Part shown: one piece after another, positions 52,149 to 60,469 of the stretch
Position numbering within the stretch: the stretch's first letter is position 1
Layout of the letters: each line of letters begins with the position of its first letter
From: Dyadobacter sp. CECT 9275
GTDB taxonomy: Bacteria; Bacteroidota; Bacteroidia; Cytophagales; Spirosomataceae
Assembly: GCF_907164905.1 (NCBI RefSeq)
Contig: NZ_CAJRAF010000004.1
Coordinates: 744,001 to 808,000, forward strand
Length of the DNA: 64,000 bases
Direction of reading: 5' to 3'
Translations under genes and position numbers: made by a program
The notes under the pieces: generated by a model
What the model saw: the letters and a program-made list of their open reading frames with translations, nothing else
What the model was told of the DNA's origin: nothing
The model's database searches: none

Positions 52149-52960
52149 AATTCGTCGGGAAACTGTTGTTTTTTAACTGAATACTTACTGAAATTAGGCT
52201 TAAACCCGCCATCCACCAGCAGGGTAGTACCGGTGATGTAGGAAGCGGATTCTGAACTCAGCCAAAAAACGGCTTCAGCTACCTCCTCAGGGGTTCCGCC
52301 GCGGCCAAGCGGGACAGCATCAGTAACCTCCTCTATCAAACGGGCGCTGATGTTCTCCCCCTCCTGATCAACATAATCATGACTGAGCTCGGTGTCGATG
52401 TACCCCGGCGCCACACCCACTATCCTGATCCCACTTCGTCCGTAGGTCACTGCGGTTTCTTTTATCAGACTTTCCAGTGCACCTTTGGCTGCAACATAGG
52501 CCGATCCTGTACCCGAAGTACGTTCCGCCATCATGCTGGTGATATTCACAATCACACCGCCGGTTTGCTTTTCCTCCATCACCGCCGCCGCCCAGCCGGT
52601 GAGGAATGCGGGAGCGGTAAGACATATCCTCAGGGTTTTTTCCCAGATATCCAGCTGCATGGTACGCATGCTTTCGATGGTCCGCCATGCCGCATTGTTC
52701 ACCAGGACATCTATCCTACCCCACTTTTCTGCCGTTTTATCAATGATACTTTTTAAATAAACCGGATCCGACAAATCGCCCGACAGCGTCAGACAATCGG
52801 TTCCGTATTTATTCTCAAGCACCCCGGTAAGGACCGACAACCCCTGAAAGTCGATGTCGCACAAGGTAACGTTATATCCTTTTCCGGCAAATTGATGAGC
52901 AGTTGCGCTCCCGATACCTCCTGCTGCGCCGGTTATGATCACTACTTTTGGATTACTCAT
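52145..52960 (-). CDS. SDR-family oxidoreductase
   Basis: A 271-residue classical SDR: VVIITGAAGGIGSATAHQFA (cofactor loop), DVLVNNAAW, Ser in NITSMMAER, and YVAAK giving Tyr-x-x-x-Lys, ending in TTLLVDGGFKPN. It overlaps the deacylase gene by 8 bp and the PLP-enzyme gene by 4 bp, so these three form a tight operon. It likely oxidises or reduces a hydroxyl on the sugar-acid intermediate. Confidence 0.93.
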   Translation of the reverse strand: MSNPKVVIITGAAGGIGSATAHQFAGKGYNVTLCDIDFQGLSVLTGVLENKYGTDCLTLSGDLSDPVYLKSIIDKTAEKWGRIDVLVNNAAWRTIESMRTMQLDIWEKTLRICLTAPAFLTGWAAAVMEEKQTGGVIVNITSMMAERTSGTGSAYVAAKGALESLIKETAVTYGRSGIRIVGVAPGYIDTELSHDYVDQEGENISARLIEEVTDAVPLGRGGTPEEVAEAVFWLSSESASYITGTTLLVDGGFKPNFSKYSVKKQQFPDEF

Positions 52961-53870
52961 AAATCACAGTTTTACCCGGTTTCTCAATCGGCAGAATCCC
53001 CCCCAACGCATCCCCTTTTTTCACTTTCACCAATGCCCTTTGCAAAAAAGCAAGACCAGCCATATCAGCAAAAACCTCAACGACTGTACCTTCCAGGACA
53101 TCCACAATCTTTCCCCAACGCTGTCCTTTCTCCACCATTTCACCCAATGTAACCTCAGCTATGAAAATTCCGTCGGCAGGTGAAGGCATTTTACCCTGGA
53201 GATAACCGCTGTTATACCGGTAGTCTTCTACCCAAAAACGATTTTCAAGTGGTTCCGTTACGGACTGAGCCTCAACCATACCCAGGCTTGCCAATAAATT
53301 TAAAAACCCGCTTTTATACGCTTCCGTCACCTTGCCTCTGATACCCGTTCCTCCACCATATTCCAGATAGATAGCCGGAACTCCGGCATCCCTGGCAACG
53401 GAAAGTGTTCGGCCGTCGGGCCGGTGTTCCGTTCCCCAGATGATGGGCAAATTAAAAGACCCGGCCATTTTTCGCTGTTTTTCAAGAATGTCGGTCGAAG
53501 GATGCAGCATGTAACCAGCCAGCGGGGCAATGTCATACATCACACCTCCGGTATGCATATCCACCAGATAATCCGACGACTCAATCAGTTTGCTGATCTC
53601 GGCCGCAGCTGTCTCCGAGGAAGTTCCAAGCTCATTACCCGGACAGATACGCGCCAGATCCAACCCATCGGTACCATACCGGGCAGCCGATTCATACGCA
53701 CCTTCGTTTACTATAGATACTATGGTTACGGTACCTCTTGTAAGTTTCCCGGGGAGTTCAGCCAGCAACTCAAGCGTGGCCAGCATCGGTTCGTATTCGT
53801 CTCCATGCACACCGGCAGTCAGCAGAACGTCCGGTCCTTCGGCACCGGATGTTATTTTTTTATAGTTCAT
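52953..53870 (-). CDS. Succinylglutamate desuccinylase/aspartoacylase-like deacylase
   Basis: A 305-residue M14-type zinc hydrolase. Metal ligands are His22 and Glu25 (GVHGDEYE) and His106 (VDMHTGG); the catalytic Glu is in PAIYLEYGGG. The C-terminal part (about 225-300) is a lipoyl-like beta-sandwich: SPADGIFIAEVTLGEMVEKG and FADMAGLAFLQRALVKVKKG. These enzymes remove N-acyl groups from amino acids or related compounds. It is first in the operon with an SDR and a PLP enzyme, which suggests deacylation of an N-acyl amino acid before elimination. Confidence 0.9.
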   Translation of the reverse strand: MNYKKITSGAEGPDVLLTAGVHGDEYEPMLATLELLAELPGKLTRGTVTIVSIVNEGAYESAARYGTDGLDLARICPGNELGTSSETAAAEISKLIESSDYLVDMHTGGVMYDIAPLAGYMLHPSTDILEKQRKMAGSFNLPIIWGTEHRPDGRTLSVARDAGVPAIYLEYGGGTGIRGKVTEAYKSGFLNLLASLGMVEAQSVTEPLENRFWVEDYRYNSGYLQGKMPSPADGIFIAEVTLGEMVEKGQRWGKIVDVLEGTVVEVFADMAGLAFLQRALVKVKKGDALGGILPIEKPGKTVIYE

Positions 53871-54000
53871 ATTGCTTGTTGACCATTGATTGAATGACCA
53901 TTGTTTTATTAACCATTGAAATGTAACCGACTATTGACGATCTTGAATACCTAGGGCATTTCGGCTGGTTATTCGTTTCCTTTTATTTTTACAAATCTTC

Positions 54001-54206
54001 AGTACCTAACGGCATTCATGAATCAGGATAGTCTGTACTACTTACCACCGTCACCGTCAACCACCCAACTCTTAACTTTTCATTCTTCACTCTTCACTCC
54101 CAGACAGCCCACAATACCTGACGGCACTCATGAATCAGAATAGCCCGTGCTACCGCCTACTGCTCACCGCCTACTGTCACTGTCAACCTCCCAACTCTTC
54201 ACTCCC
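54001..54206. repeat. Imperfect tandem duplication in the gap 53871-54217
   Basis: Unit A (54001-about 54075) and unit B (54113-54206) share TACCT-ACGGCA-TCATGAATCAG, a TAG-C-GT-CTAC block and a CCCAACTCTT tail, with a period near 113 bp. Unit B contains an insert of degenerate repeats (ACCGCCTACTG, 54151-54175). There is no coding sequence here. It separates the sialidase-like operon from the downstream catabolic operon. Confidence 0.6.
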
Positions 54207-54217
54207 TGATCACCAAA

Positions 54218-55033
54218 TCAGTGCTCTCCTTCATAATAAGCCCCCCCGCAGGTAGGTTCTTTGGGATCGAAAATGGAAAGTGTTTTAAACATCAGGCGGG
54301 CAATTTCCTGGTGCCCCGTTTCACCTGGATGAATGGGATCGTTGAGCCATTGCCGGTAAACCGGAGTGCCGGCTTTCATACTATCCTCCCAGTATTGGTA
54401 ATTATCAACCAGGATGACATTCCGGTTTTGAGCCACCCGGCGGATCACAGGCACGTACAGGGGCAAGGTAGCGCCACGGTCCGGGGCTTTTTCAGGAATA
54501 AGAATGTTTGGCGTATGCAAAACAGGCACTGCTCCCGATTCCCTTATTTTTGCGACGATCGTTTCCAGATTCAGCTCAAAAACTTCGGTAGTAAATCCGC
54601 TTCGGATGCAGTCGTTGGTTCCGAGCATCAGAGATACCACCGCCGGACGAAACTGCGTGATCCGCCAGTCGAAGTCGTCCAGAATGTTGCGAGTCGTATT
54701 TCCGCTTATGCCCGTGTTGACCACCACATCCCGCATGCGTTTAAGCTCCCAGCGGATACGCTCACCGAAAATCTCTGGGTAAGAGCGGTATCCCTTCGTA
54801 TGTTTTGCCCCGTGGGTGATGCTATCGCCCGTAAAGAGCCAGATTACCGGTTTTCCCTTTGCAGTCATCAAAGCTGCAATTTTCTCTAGATCAGCAGTGG
54901 CATCCCCAGTGTTCCCGGGGCTAACAACGACCGTCCGAGCTGCCACCTGCCGGTTCACCATCACAGAAAGTGCGGTCCCCAGACCCGTTATTTTCAGAAA
55001 TTTCCGCCTTGACGGCATCAGATTTTTCATCAT
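54218..55033 (-). CDS. Tat-exported SGNH/GDSL esterase
   Basis: A 271-residue protein read from ATG at 55033, overlapping the upstream sialidase-like stop by 4 bp. Tat leader SRRKFLKITGLG, then block I FTGDSITHG with nucleophile Ser71, Gly in NTGISGNTTRN, GTNDC (Asn), and DPIHPGETGH with the Asp232/His235 pair. This is a complete SGNH triad. Probable role: de-O-acetylation of the glycan or sugar acid, in the manner of sialate O-acetylesterases. A frame extension to 55153 lacks signal features. Confidence 0.88.
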   Translation of the reverse strand: MMKNLMPSRRKFLKITGLGTALSVMVNRQVAARTVVVSPGNTGDATADLEKIAALMTAKGKPVIWLFTGDSITHGAKHTKGYRSYPEIFGERIRWELKRMRDVVVNTGISGNTTRNILDDFDWRITQFRPAVVSLMLGTNDCIRSGFTTEVFELNLETIVAKIRESGAVPVLHTPNILIPEKAPDRGATLPLYVPVIRRVAQNRNVILVDNYQYWEDSMKAGTPVYRQWLNDPIHPGETGHQEIARLMFKTLSIFDPKEPTCGGAYYEGEH

Positions 55034-56151
55034 TTGTACAGCCATTTCTTGTTCAGACGCGTGATATTGACCGTCGCCAATTGCGTAGTTCCGGCGCAGT
55101 AGCCAAGCAGTACTTCCTTTTTGGTAAAATGGATCGCAGTATAGCAGTACCAACCTTTGGGATCAGTCTCGATATTTTTGAGATTTTCCCAGGTTTTACC
55201 CTCGTCCCTGGATATGGCGATTGTGAGCGGTGTACGTACCCCGCCATGCCAGGCTGCTTCTTTTACTTTATTGTTATTCCAAACCAACAGCAGATCTCCG
55301 GTTGAAGGAATCCGTGTCATGGATGCCGGAGAAACCGGTGAATGGATGGTACTTGGCTCAATATGGCTCCATGTCTGCCCCTGGTCCTTGGAGTACGAAA
55401 GCTGCTGGAACCCGCTGTCTGTCCGGATAAACATCATAATCCTGCCATCTTTCAGTTCCACAACACCGGGCTCCTGGGTGATTATATCAGAGGTATTCGG
55501 CACTGCTTCTCCGGATTTCCAGGTAACGCCATTGTCATCAGAGAAATAACTGAACAAAGTAGCCTTGGCCTGCCATTTTCCGTCCAGGGACCGGTGCATC
55601 GCAACAGCCATGAGCAAGCGACCACTTTTTAACTGAATTACCCGGTTGTTGTTTAAGACAAAATAACCTTTCCGATCGGTAATACAGGACGTTGGCGCAC
55701 TCCAGGTTTTTGCTTCGTCGGATGATATCCTCATCAGTGGGATACAATCCGTTTCCGAATTCTTTTTCAAATAAAACAAAGCAATTTTCCCGTTCTGCAA
55801 CCTCAGCAGCGACACCGACATCACATTCATATCTCCTTCCCGTTCTACAATGAGCTGGTCTTCCTGCGTCCAGGTTTTGCCGCCGTCTTTGGAAAATCGT
55901 CCGGCCAGGTAGGCCGGTGCGTGGTCGCTGGTAGACTTGCCCGTGTAATGGCTGTATACAAAAAGTATGCGCCCATCTTTCAGCGTAATAAAATCGCCTT
56001 CACTATTGCGCGGATTATTATCTCCTGGTGCAAGCTGCAGGGCCAGCACCTGAGACTGGTTCTTTTGCGAAAATGCCTGTTCCGCGCGGCAGCAGAAAAA
56101 AACTGCCAGAAGAGAAAAAACATACCGGAATAACACGTTCGTTTTTTTCAT
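55030..56151 (-). CDS. BNR sialidase-like protein 1 (most downstream copy)
   Basis: A 373-residue exported six-bladed propeller with signal peptide ending FSQ. It has five Asp boxes (SKDGGKTW, SSDEAKTW, SDDNGVTW, SKDQGQTW, SRDEGKTW). Shared paralogue blocks are NNPRNSEGDF (about 46), TDCIPLMRIS, VLNNNRVIQLKSGRLL, TQEPGVVELKDGR, FIRTDSG and RIPSTGDLLLVWNNN. Classical sialidases have an RIP motif before the first Asp box; here the PRNSEGD Arg may take that place. It is likely an exo-glycosidase on a sialic-acid-like sugar, not proven. It lies 45 bp after paralogue 2. Confidence 0.85.
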   Translation of the reverse strand: MKKTNVLFRYVFSLLAVFFCCRAEQAFSQKNQSQVLALQLAPGDNNPRNSEGDFITLKDGRILFVYSHYTGKSTSDHAPAYLAGRFSKDGGKTWTQEDQLIVEREGDMNVMSVSLLRLQNGKIALFYLKKNSETDCIPLMRISSDEAKTWSAPTSCITDRKGYFVLNNNRVIQLKSGRLLMAVAMHRSLDGKWQAKATLFSYFSDDNGVTWKSGEAVPNTSDIITQEPGVVELKDGRIMMFIRTDSGFQQLSYSKDQGQTWSHIEPSTIHSPVSPASMTRIPSTGDLLLVWNNNKVKEAAWHGGVRTPLTIAISRDEGKTWENLKNIETDPKGWYCYTAIHFTKKEVLLGYCAGTTQLATVNITRLNKKWLYK

Positions 56152-56196
56152 ACAGTTAAAAGATGGTAAATGATCAGGGGTTTAGGAAGAGTCAAC

Positions 56197-57309
56197 TTAT
56201 TTATCTAAAATCCATTTCAGGCTCAGCCGCCGGATGGTTACCTGTGTGGTAGCCCAGTCGAAATACCCAAGCAGAACTTCGTCTTTTGTAAAATGAATGG
56301 CGGTATAACAGAATGACCCGGAAGGGTTATCTTCAATATTCTTCAAGTTTTGCCAGGTGGAGCCCTCGTCTTTGGAAATGGCGGTTGTCAGTGGTGTTCT
56401 TCTTTCTTTGGTAGCCGGATTTTTCCCGTCATTATTGTTCCAGACAAGCAGCAGGTCACCCATGGAAGGTATACGGGCAATCGATGCGGGAGACAGCGGA
56501 GACGCTATTTTGCTCGGCTCGATCGGGCTCCACGTTTTGCCTTCGTCACGTGAAAAAGAAAGCTGCTGAACGCCACTATCCGTACGGATAAACATCATGA
56601 TACGCCCGTCTTTAAGCTCAATCACCCCCGGTTCCTGGGTAATGATCTTTTTCGTATTGGGTATCTCCGCAGACGAAGTCCAGTTTCTACCGTTATCGTC
56701 GGAATAATAACAATATATAATCCCCTGATTTTCAAACGCTCCACCTTCTTTGGTGTTATGCAAAGCCACCGGCATCAGTAACCTTCCGCTCTTCAACTGG
56801 ATAACCCTGTTGTTATTCAGCACAAAATAGTTTTTCCGATCGGTAATGCAGGGTGTAGGATTACTCCATGTTTTGCCCTCATCCGATGAGATCCGCATTT
56901 GAGGGATACAGTCGGTAAAAGAATTTTTCCTAAGATAAAACAGTGCGATTTTCCCGTTTTTCAGTCGGAGCAGCGAAACAGACATTACATTCATATCACC
57001 TTCCTGCGCTACGATCATCTGATCTTCGGTTGACCAGCTTTTGCCGCCATCTTTGGAATACCTTCCGGCCAGAAACGCCGAACCATGATCGTCCGGATTT
57101 GTACCTGTATAATGTGTATAGACAAATAAAATGCGTCCGTCTTTTAATGTAACAAAATCACCTTCACTGTTTCGGGGGTTATTTTTACCCCTGGGCAATT
57201 TCATCGCGTAAACGCCCGCCTTGTGGTCCTGCGAAAAGACATCCCCTCCGGATAACGCGGCCGCAACCGTTAATAAAGCAAAAATGAGTACCCTGGTTAT
57301 TTTTTTCAT
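56197..57309 (-). CDS. BNR sialidase-like protein 2
   Basis: A 370-residue exported paralogue of the proteins at 55030, 57321 and 60470. Signal VAAALSGGDVFSQ. Asp boxes are SKDGGKSW, SSDEGKTW, SDDNGRNW, SRDEGKTW and SKDEGSTW. Blocks NNPRNSEGDFVTLKDGR, VLNNNRVIQLKSGRLL, TQEPGVIELKDGR and RIPSMGDLLLVWNNN are conserved. It lies 11 bp after paralogue 3 and 45 bp before paralogue 1, so three copies stand in a row. Specificity differences cannot be read from the sequence. Confidence 0.85.
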   Translation of the reverse strand: MKKITRVLIFALLTVAAALSGGDVFSQDHKAGVYAMKLPRGKNNPRNSEGDFVTLKDGRILFVYTHYTGTNPDDHGSAFLAGRYSKDGGKSWSTEDQMIVAQEGDMNVMSVSLLRLKNGKIALFYLRKNSFTDCIPQMRISSDEGKTWSNPTPCITDRKNYFVLNNNRVIQLKSGRLLMPVALHNTKEGGAFENQGIIYCYYSDDNGRNWTSSAEIPNTKKIITQEPGVIELKDGRIMMFIRTDSGVQQLSFSRDEGKTWSPIEPSKIASPLSPASIARIPSMGDLLLVWNNNDGKNPATKERRTPLTTAISKDEGSTWQNLKNIEDNPSGSFCYTAIHFTKDEVLLGYFDWATTQVTIRRLSLKWILDK

Positions 57310-57320
57310 TGTAGGTTTAG

Positions 57321-58454
57321 TTATTTGTAAATCTCATCCAGCCCGAGCCTAATCACACGCGACTGCTCAAGTCCCGCTCCCATTCCATAACCGAGCAGCA
57401 CATGGTCTTTCACAAAATGAATGGCCGTGTAGCAGAAAGTACCTTCCGGATTGTCTTCAATGTTTTTCAGATGCTGCCAGGTAACGCCCTCATCTTTTGA
57501 AACAGCAATGGTGAGAGGAGTCCTTTTTCCCTTGAAATAGCCCTCCCCTTTCGCACCGTTGTTATTCCAAACCAGCAGAAGATCACCAGTGGAAGGTATC
57601 CTGGATATCGACGCAGGCGATATGGGAGAGGCAATGGCCGATGGTGAAACGGGACTCCAGGTGATACCCCTATCTTTGGAATAGGAGTAGTACTGAAAAC
57701 CACCATTGGCACGAATGTGCATCAGTATACCTCCGTCTCTGAGTTCAGTAATACCCGGTTCCTGGGTAATCACGCTGTCGGGGTTGGGGACTGCATTTCC
57801 CGATTTCCAGGTCAACCCGCTGTCATCGGAATAGTAGCAACGTAACGTTCCGCGGTTATTCCATTTGGTTTCCGGCGTTTTGTGCAGCGAAACCGGGATG
57901 AGTATTCTGCCCGACCGAAGTTGCCTTACCCTGCTGTTGTTTACAACGAAATATCCTTTGGTATCCGCAATACACGGCCTTGCTTCTCCCCAGGTCTCGC
58001 CTTCGTTAGCGGAAACGCGCATCATGGGAATACAATCATCGGTTCCGTTTTTACGGATATAAAACAAGGCAATTTTTTTAGCCGAAAGACGAAGCAGCGA
58101 AACCGACATGACGTTGCTTTTTCCTTCATTTTTAACCACGATCTTATCTGTAGCCGTCCAGGTTTGCCCTCCATCGGACGAAAAGCGAGCTGCCAGATCG
58201 GCGGGGGCAAAATCACTGGCGGAAGAGCCCGTGTATCTGGAGTAAACAAACATGATCCGCCCATCGTTGAGGGTGATAAAATCGCCTTCGCTGTTTCTAG
58301 GATTATTGTCTCCCGCCCTGATATCCAGCACCGCATGGCTTCCCGCAATGGTTTGGGCGTAACCGTTCAGCACGACCAGTAAAAAGCAGATAATCTGTCC
58401 GCAGGTATGGGTTAAAATTCTCATCAACTTTGGTTCAGCTGTGCGTTTATTCAT
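57321..58454 (-). CDS. BNR sialidase-like protein 3
   Basis: A 377-residue exported paralogue. It starts at ATG 58454, overlapping the propeller gene stop by 4 bp (ATGA). An ATG at 58424 would give a more compact signal peptide (MRILTHTCGQIICFLLVVLN). It is the most diverged of the four: SSDGGQTW, SANEGETW, SDDSGLTW, SKDRGITW, SKDEGVTW; HIRANGGFQYYSYS replaces the FIRTDSG block. NNPRNSEGDF, TQEPGITEL and RIPSTGDLLLVWNNN are kept. Confidence 0.85.
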   Translation of the reverse strand: MNKRTAEPKLMRILTHTCGQIICFLLVVLNGYAQTIAGSHAVLDIRAGDNNPRNSEGDFITLNDGRIMFVYSRYTGSSASDFAPADLAARFSSDGGQTWTATDKIVVKNEGKSNVMSVSLLRLSAKKIALFYIRKNGTDDCIPMMRVSANEGETWGEARPCIADTKGYFVVNNSRVRQLRSGRILIPVSLHKTPETKWNNRGTLRCYYSDDSGLTWKSGNAVPNPDSVITQEPGITELRDGGILMHIRANGGFQYYSYSKDRGITWSPVSPSAIASPISPASISRIPSTGDLLLVWNNNGAKGEGYFKGKRTPLTIAVSKDEGVTWQHLKNIEDNPEGTFCYTAIHFVKDHVLLGYGMGAGLEQSRVIRLGLDEIYK

Positions 58455-59536
58455 TTTTCAGGGGGAAAAGACATGATCATCGGATCAGGCCCGAGGCCTG
58501 ATTTTATAATGGATACCACTTCAAGTGTTTTCATATCCACCACATGAATACCGTCGGAATCCGACGTTTTTATTTTGACCCGTTCAGATCCATCCGGCAT
58601 GAGCTGCACCTCTTCGGAATCCTCGCAGCCTACAAAGGCATACCGCCCGTCAACGGTCAGTTCTACGCCGATGGCAAAATCACCGACGCGGATCCGTTTG
58701 ATCTCTTTCCGGGTCGCAACGTCAAGTACGGTCAGTGTGCCTTCCTTCACCCAGCCCGCTACCAGTGCCCGTTTCCCATCCGCAGTAAAACGGATACGCA
58801 CAGGCATACCTTTACATTCGAAAGTTTCGATGGGTTTGTAAGTCAACAGATCAACAATCGTGATGGTGCCCGCCGTTTGATTACCTGCCCACAGGTATTT
58901 ACCATCGGGCGTAAAGGCTAATCCTTCGCAACCCGGGCCACAGGGGATCTGGGTAATGAGCCTGCCCGATTCCCGGTCAATGACCGAAATATTCTCAGAA
59001 GTAATGTTGGCCGTGAAGAGCCGTTTGCCATCTGCAGACACATATACCATGTGAGAAATTTTCCCTTCCGTAGGTATCGTTCTTGTTATTTCATTGGTTT
59101 TTGTATCAATTTCAACTATAAAACCCGTTTGCCCGGCCGTGAAATAGGCGTTTCTTCCGTCAGGCGCCATGGCCACACCGTGAATCCGGGTGTATGCTCC
59201 TGTATTAATCTCCTTCATTTGTTTTCTGCTGACCAGATCAATGACGGAAATCGTGTTACCAGGTGCCTTGTAGCTGCTCAGATAGGCCGTTCGCTGATCG
59301 GGCGTAACGGCTATCTCGTGAGGATTGGGGCCGGTAGGGATAGTTTCAATGACTTGAAAAGTTTTCGGATTGATAAAAGAGAGCGTATTGGAATGCTTGT
59401 TGGCTACCAGCAAAACCGGTTTGCGTTTCTGAGCATACGCCTGGGGAAATACTATCCCAAAAAGCAGCCACTGGGCCGCAAAGGCCAACAGAAAAGCCGG
59501 GTATCTTGTTGTAATGTAAATTTTCTTACGAATCAC
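58451..59536 (-). CDS. Exported YVTN-type beta-propeller protein
   Basis: A 361-residue protein with GTG start at 59536 and signal segment PAFLLAFAAQWLLFGIVFP. It is built of about seven repeats of the type NTLSFINPKTFQVIETIPTG, such as TISVIDLVSRKQMKEINTG, NISVIDRESGRLITQIPCG and GTLTVLDVATRKEIKRIRVG. Such propellers often bind ligand or partner proteins and have no known catalysis. It is 15 bp after an unknown Tat-exported protein and overlaps a sialidase-like gene, so it belongs to the glycan system, perhaps as a binding protein. Confidence 0.85.
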   Translation of the reverse strand: MIRKKIYITTRYPAFLLAFAAQWLLFGIVFPQAYAQKRKPVLLVANKHSNTLSFINPKTFQVIETIPTGPNPHEIAVTPDQRTAYLSSYKAPGNTISVIDLVSRKQMKEINTGAYTRIHGVAMAPDGRNAYFTAGQTGFIVEIDTKTNEITRTIPTEGKISHMVYVSADGKRLFTANITSENISVIDRESGRLITQIPCGPGCEGLAFTPDGKYLWAGNQTAGTITIVDLLTYKPIETFECKGMPVRIRFTADGKRALVAGWVKEGTLTVLDVATRKEIKRIRVGDFAIGVELTVDGRYAFVGCEDSEEVQLMPDGSERVKIKTSDSDGIHVVDMKTLEVVSIIKSGLGPDPMIMSFPPEK

Positions 59537-59551
59537 GCTGACAGTACTGTT

Positions 59552-60424
59552 TTAAATTTTCCCCAGAGCAAAAAGTTTGTTTTGGCTTGTAAAACTCATT
59601 ACCTCTGAAAAATGATAGACACTTGCCACCTGCTTGCCTTTTTCCAGTACCGGCGTTGGTACTTCAACGACGAAATCCGCAAAATCGGGCGCATTAAATG
59701 CTATATAGGCCAGCCGCAGGGAGTCCATTAGCTCGTCGTATTTTTTTGTTAGGTCCGGCAGTACCACGGGGCCGGTATCGGTTTGATATAACTTTTTAGC
59801 TCTGTTGATATTAATTGTTTTACAGGGACATTCGATCATGGCGCTCATGCCGGTTTCCTTGTTGGTGATCACCGTCTGGGTCACAATGGGTATGCCCGCC
59901 ATCGTAGCTTTGTTTATTTTTTCCCAGGTATCCAGCTCGGTAATGACGGGCGCGGCCGGCAAGCGGATGATCGGATCGCTTCCCCACATATTCCCCATGG
60001 TTTTAATACTGCGATACCCCTTGCGTTCATTCACATGGCGACGAAATACAAGTACTTTACCGTCACCGAAAATGGGGGTGAAGTCATAGTTATCCTGGTA
60101 AAACAGATTTTTGGCAGCGAATGTGTCTTCACTTTTACATGCTCCGCCTTGAAAATATTCAATGGTTTTCCCTGTTTGGGTATCTGTGATGACGGTCCGG
60201 CTTTCAATCCACATCCTGACCGAATTCATATCGCCGGTATTACATACAAAGGATTTTCCATAATCCAGACACTTGGAGCTTTTAGCTAGTTGCTGAGCCG
60301 TTTCCGCAGAAGTTATGTAGGGTGTCAGTGCAAAAGCAGAGGTAGCCAGAAGCCCATTCTGAAGAAAATTCCTGCGTGAGTTTTTACCTTTTTCTGATTC
60401 GTCTTTCAAAGTTCTGTTCGTCAT
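59552..60424 (-). CDS. Tat-exported protein of unknown function
   Basis: A 290-residue protein with a Tat leader (SRRNFLQNGLLATSAFAL). The mature part has CLDYGKSFVCNTGDMNSVRM, then WIESRTVITDTQTGKTIEYF, GACKSEDTFAAKNLFYQDNY, GDGKVLVFRRHV and a mostly beta C-terminus. Several Cys (CLDY, FVCN, GACK, IECPCKT) could bind a metal. I do not recognise the family. It sits inside the sialidase-like operon between paralogue 4 and the propeller; a role as accessory or catalytic protein in the same system is inferred from position only. Confidence 0.7.
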   Translation of the reverse strand: MTNRTLKDESEKGKNSRRNFLQNGLLATSAFALTPYITSAETAQQLAKSSKCLDYGKSFVCNTGDMNSVRMWIESRTVITDTQTGKTIEYFQGGACKSEDTFAAKNLFYQDNYDFTPIFGDGKVLVFRRHVNERKGYRSIKTMGNMWGSDPIIRLPAAPVITELDTWEKINKATMAGIPIVTQTVITNKETGMSAMIECPCKTININRAKKLYQTDTGPVVLPDLTKKYDELMDSLRLAYIAFNAPDFADFVVEVPTPVLEKGKQVASVYHFSEVMSFTSQNKLFALGKI

Positions 60425-60469
60425 AAAATTTGTTTTTGTATTCGTTGTGGGGCTACCGGGTTCTGAATT

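Noticed and set aside
54221..54889. 222-codon plus-strand frame inside the SGNH gene
   Set aside because: Antisense to a gene with a complete catalytic triad; no domain of its own.
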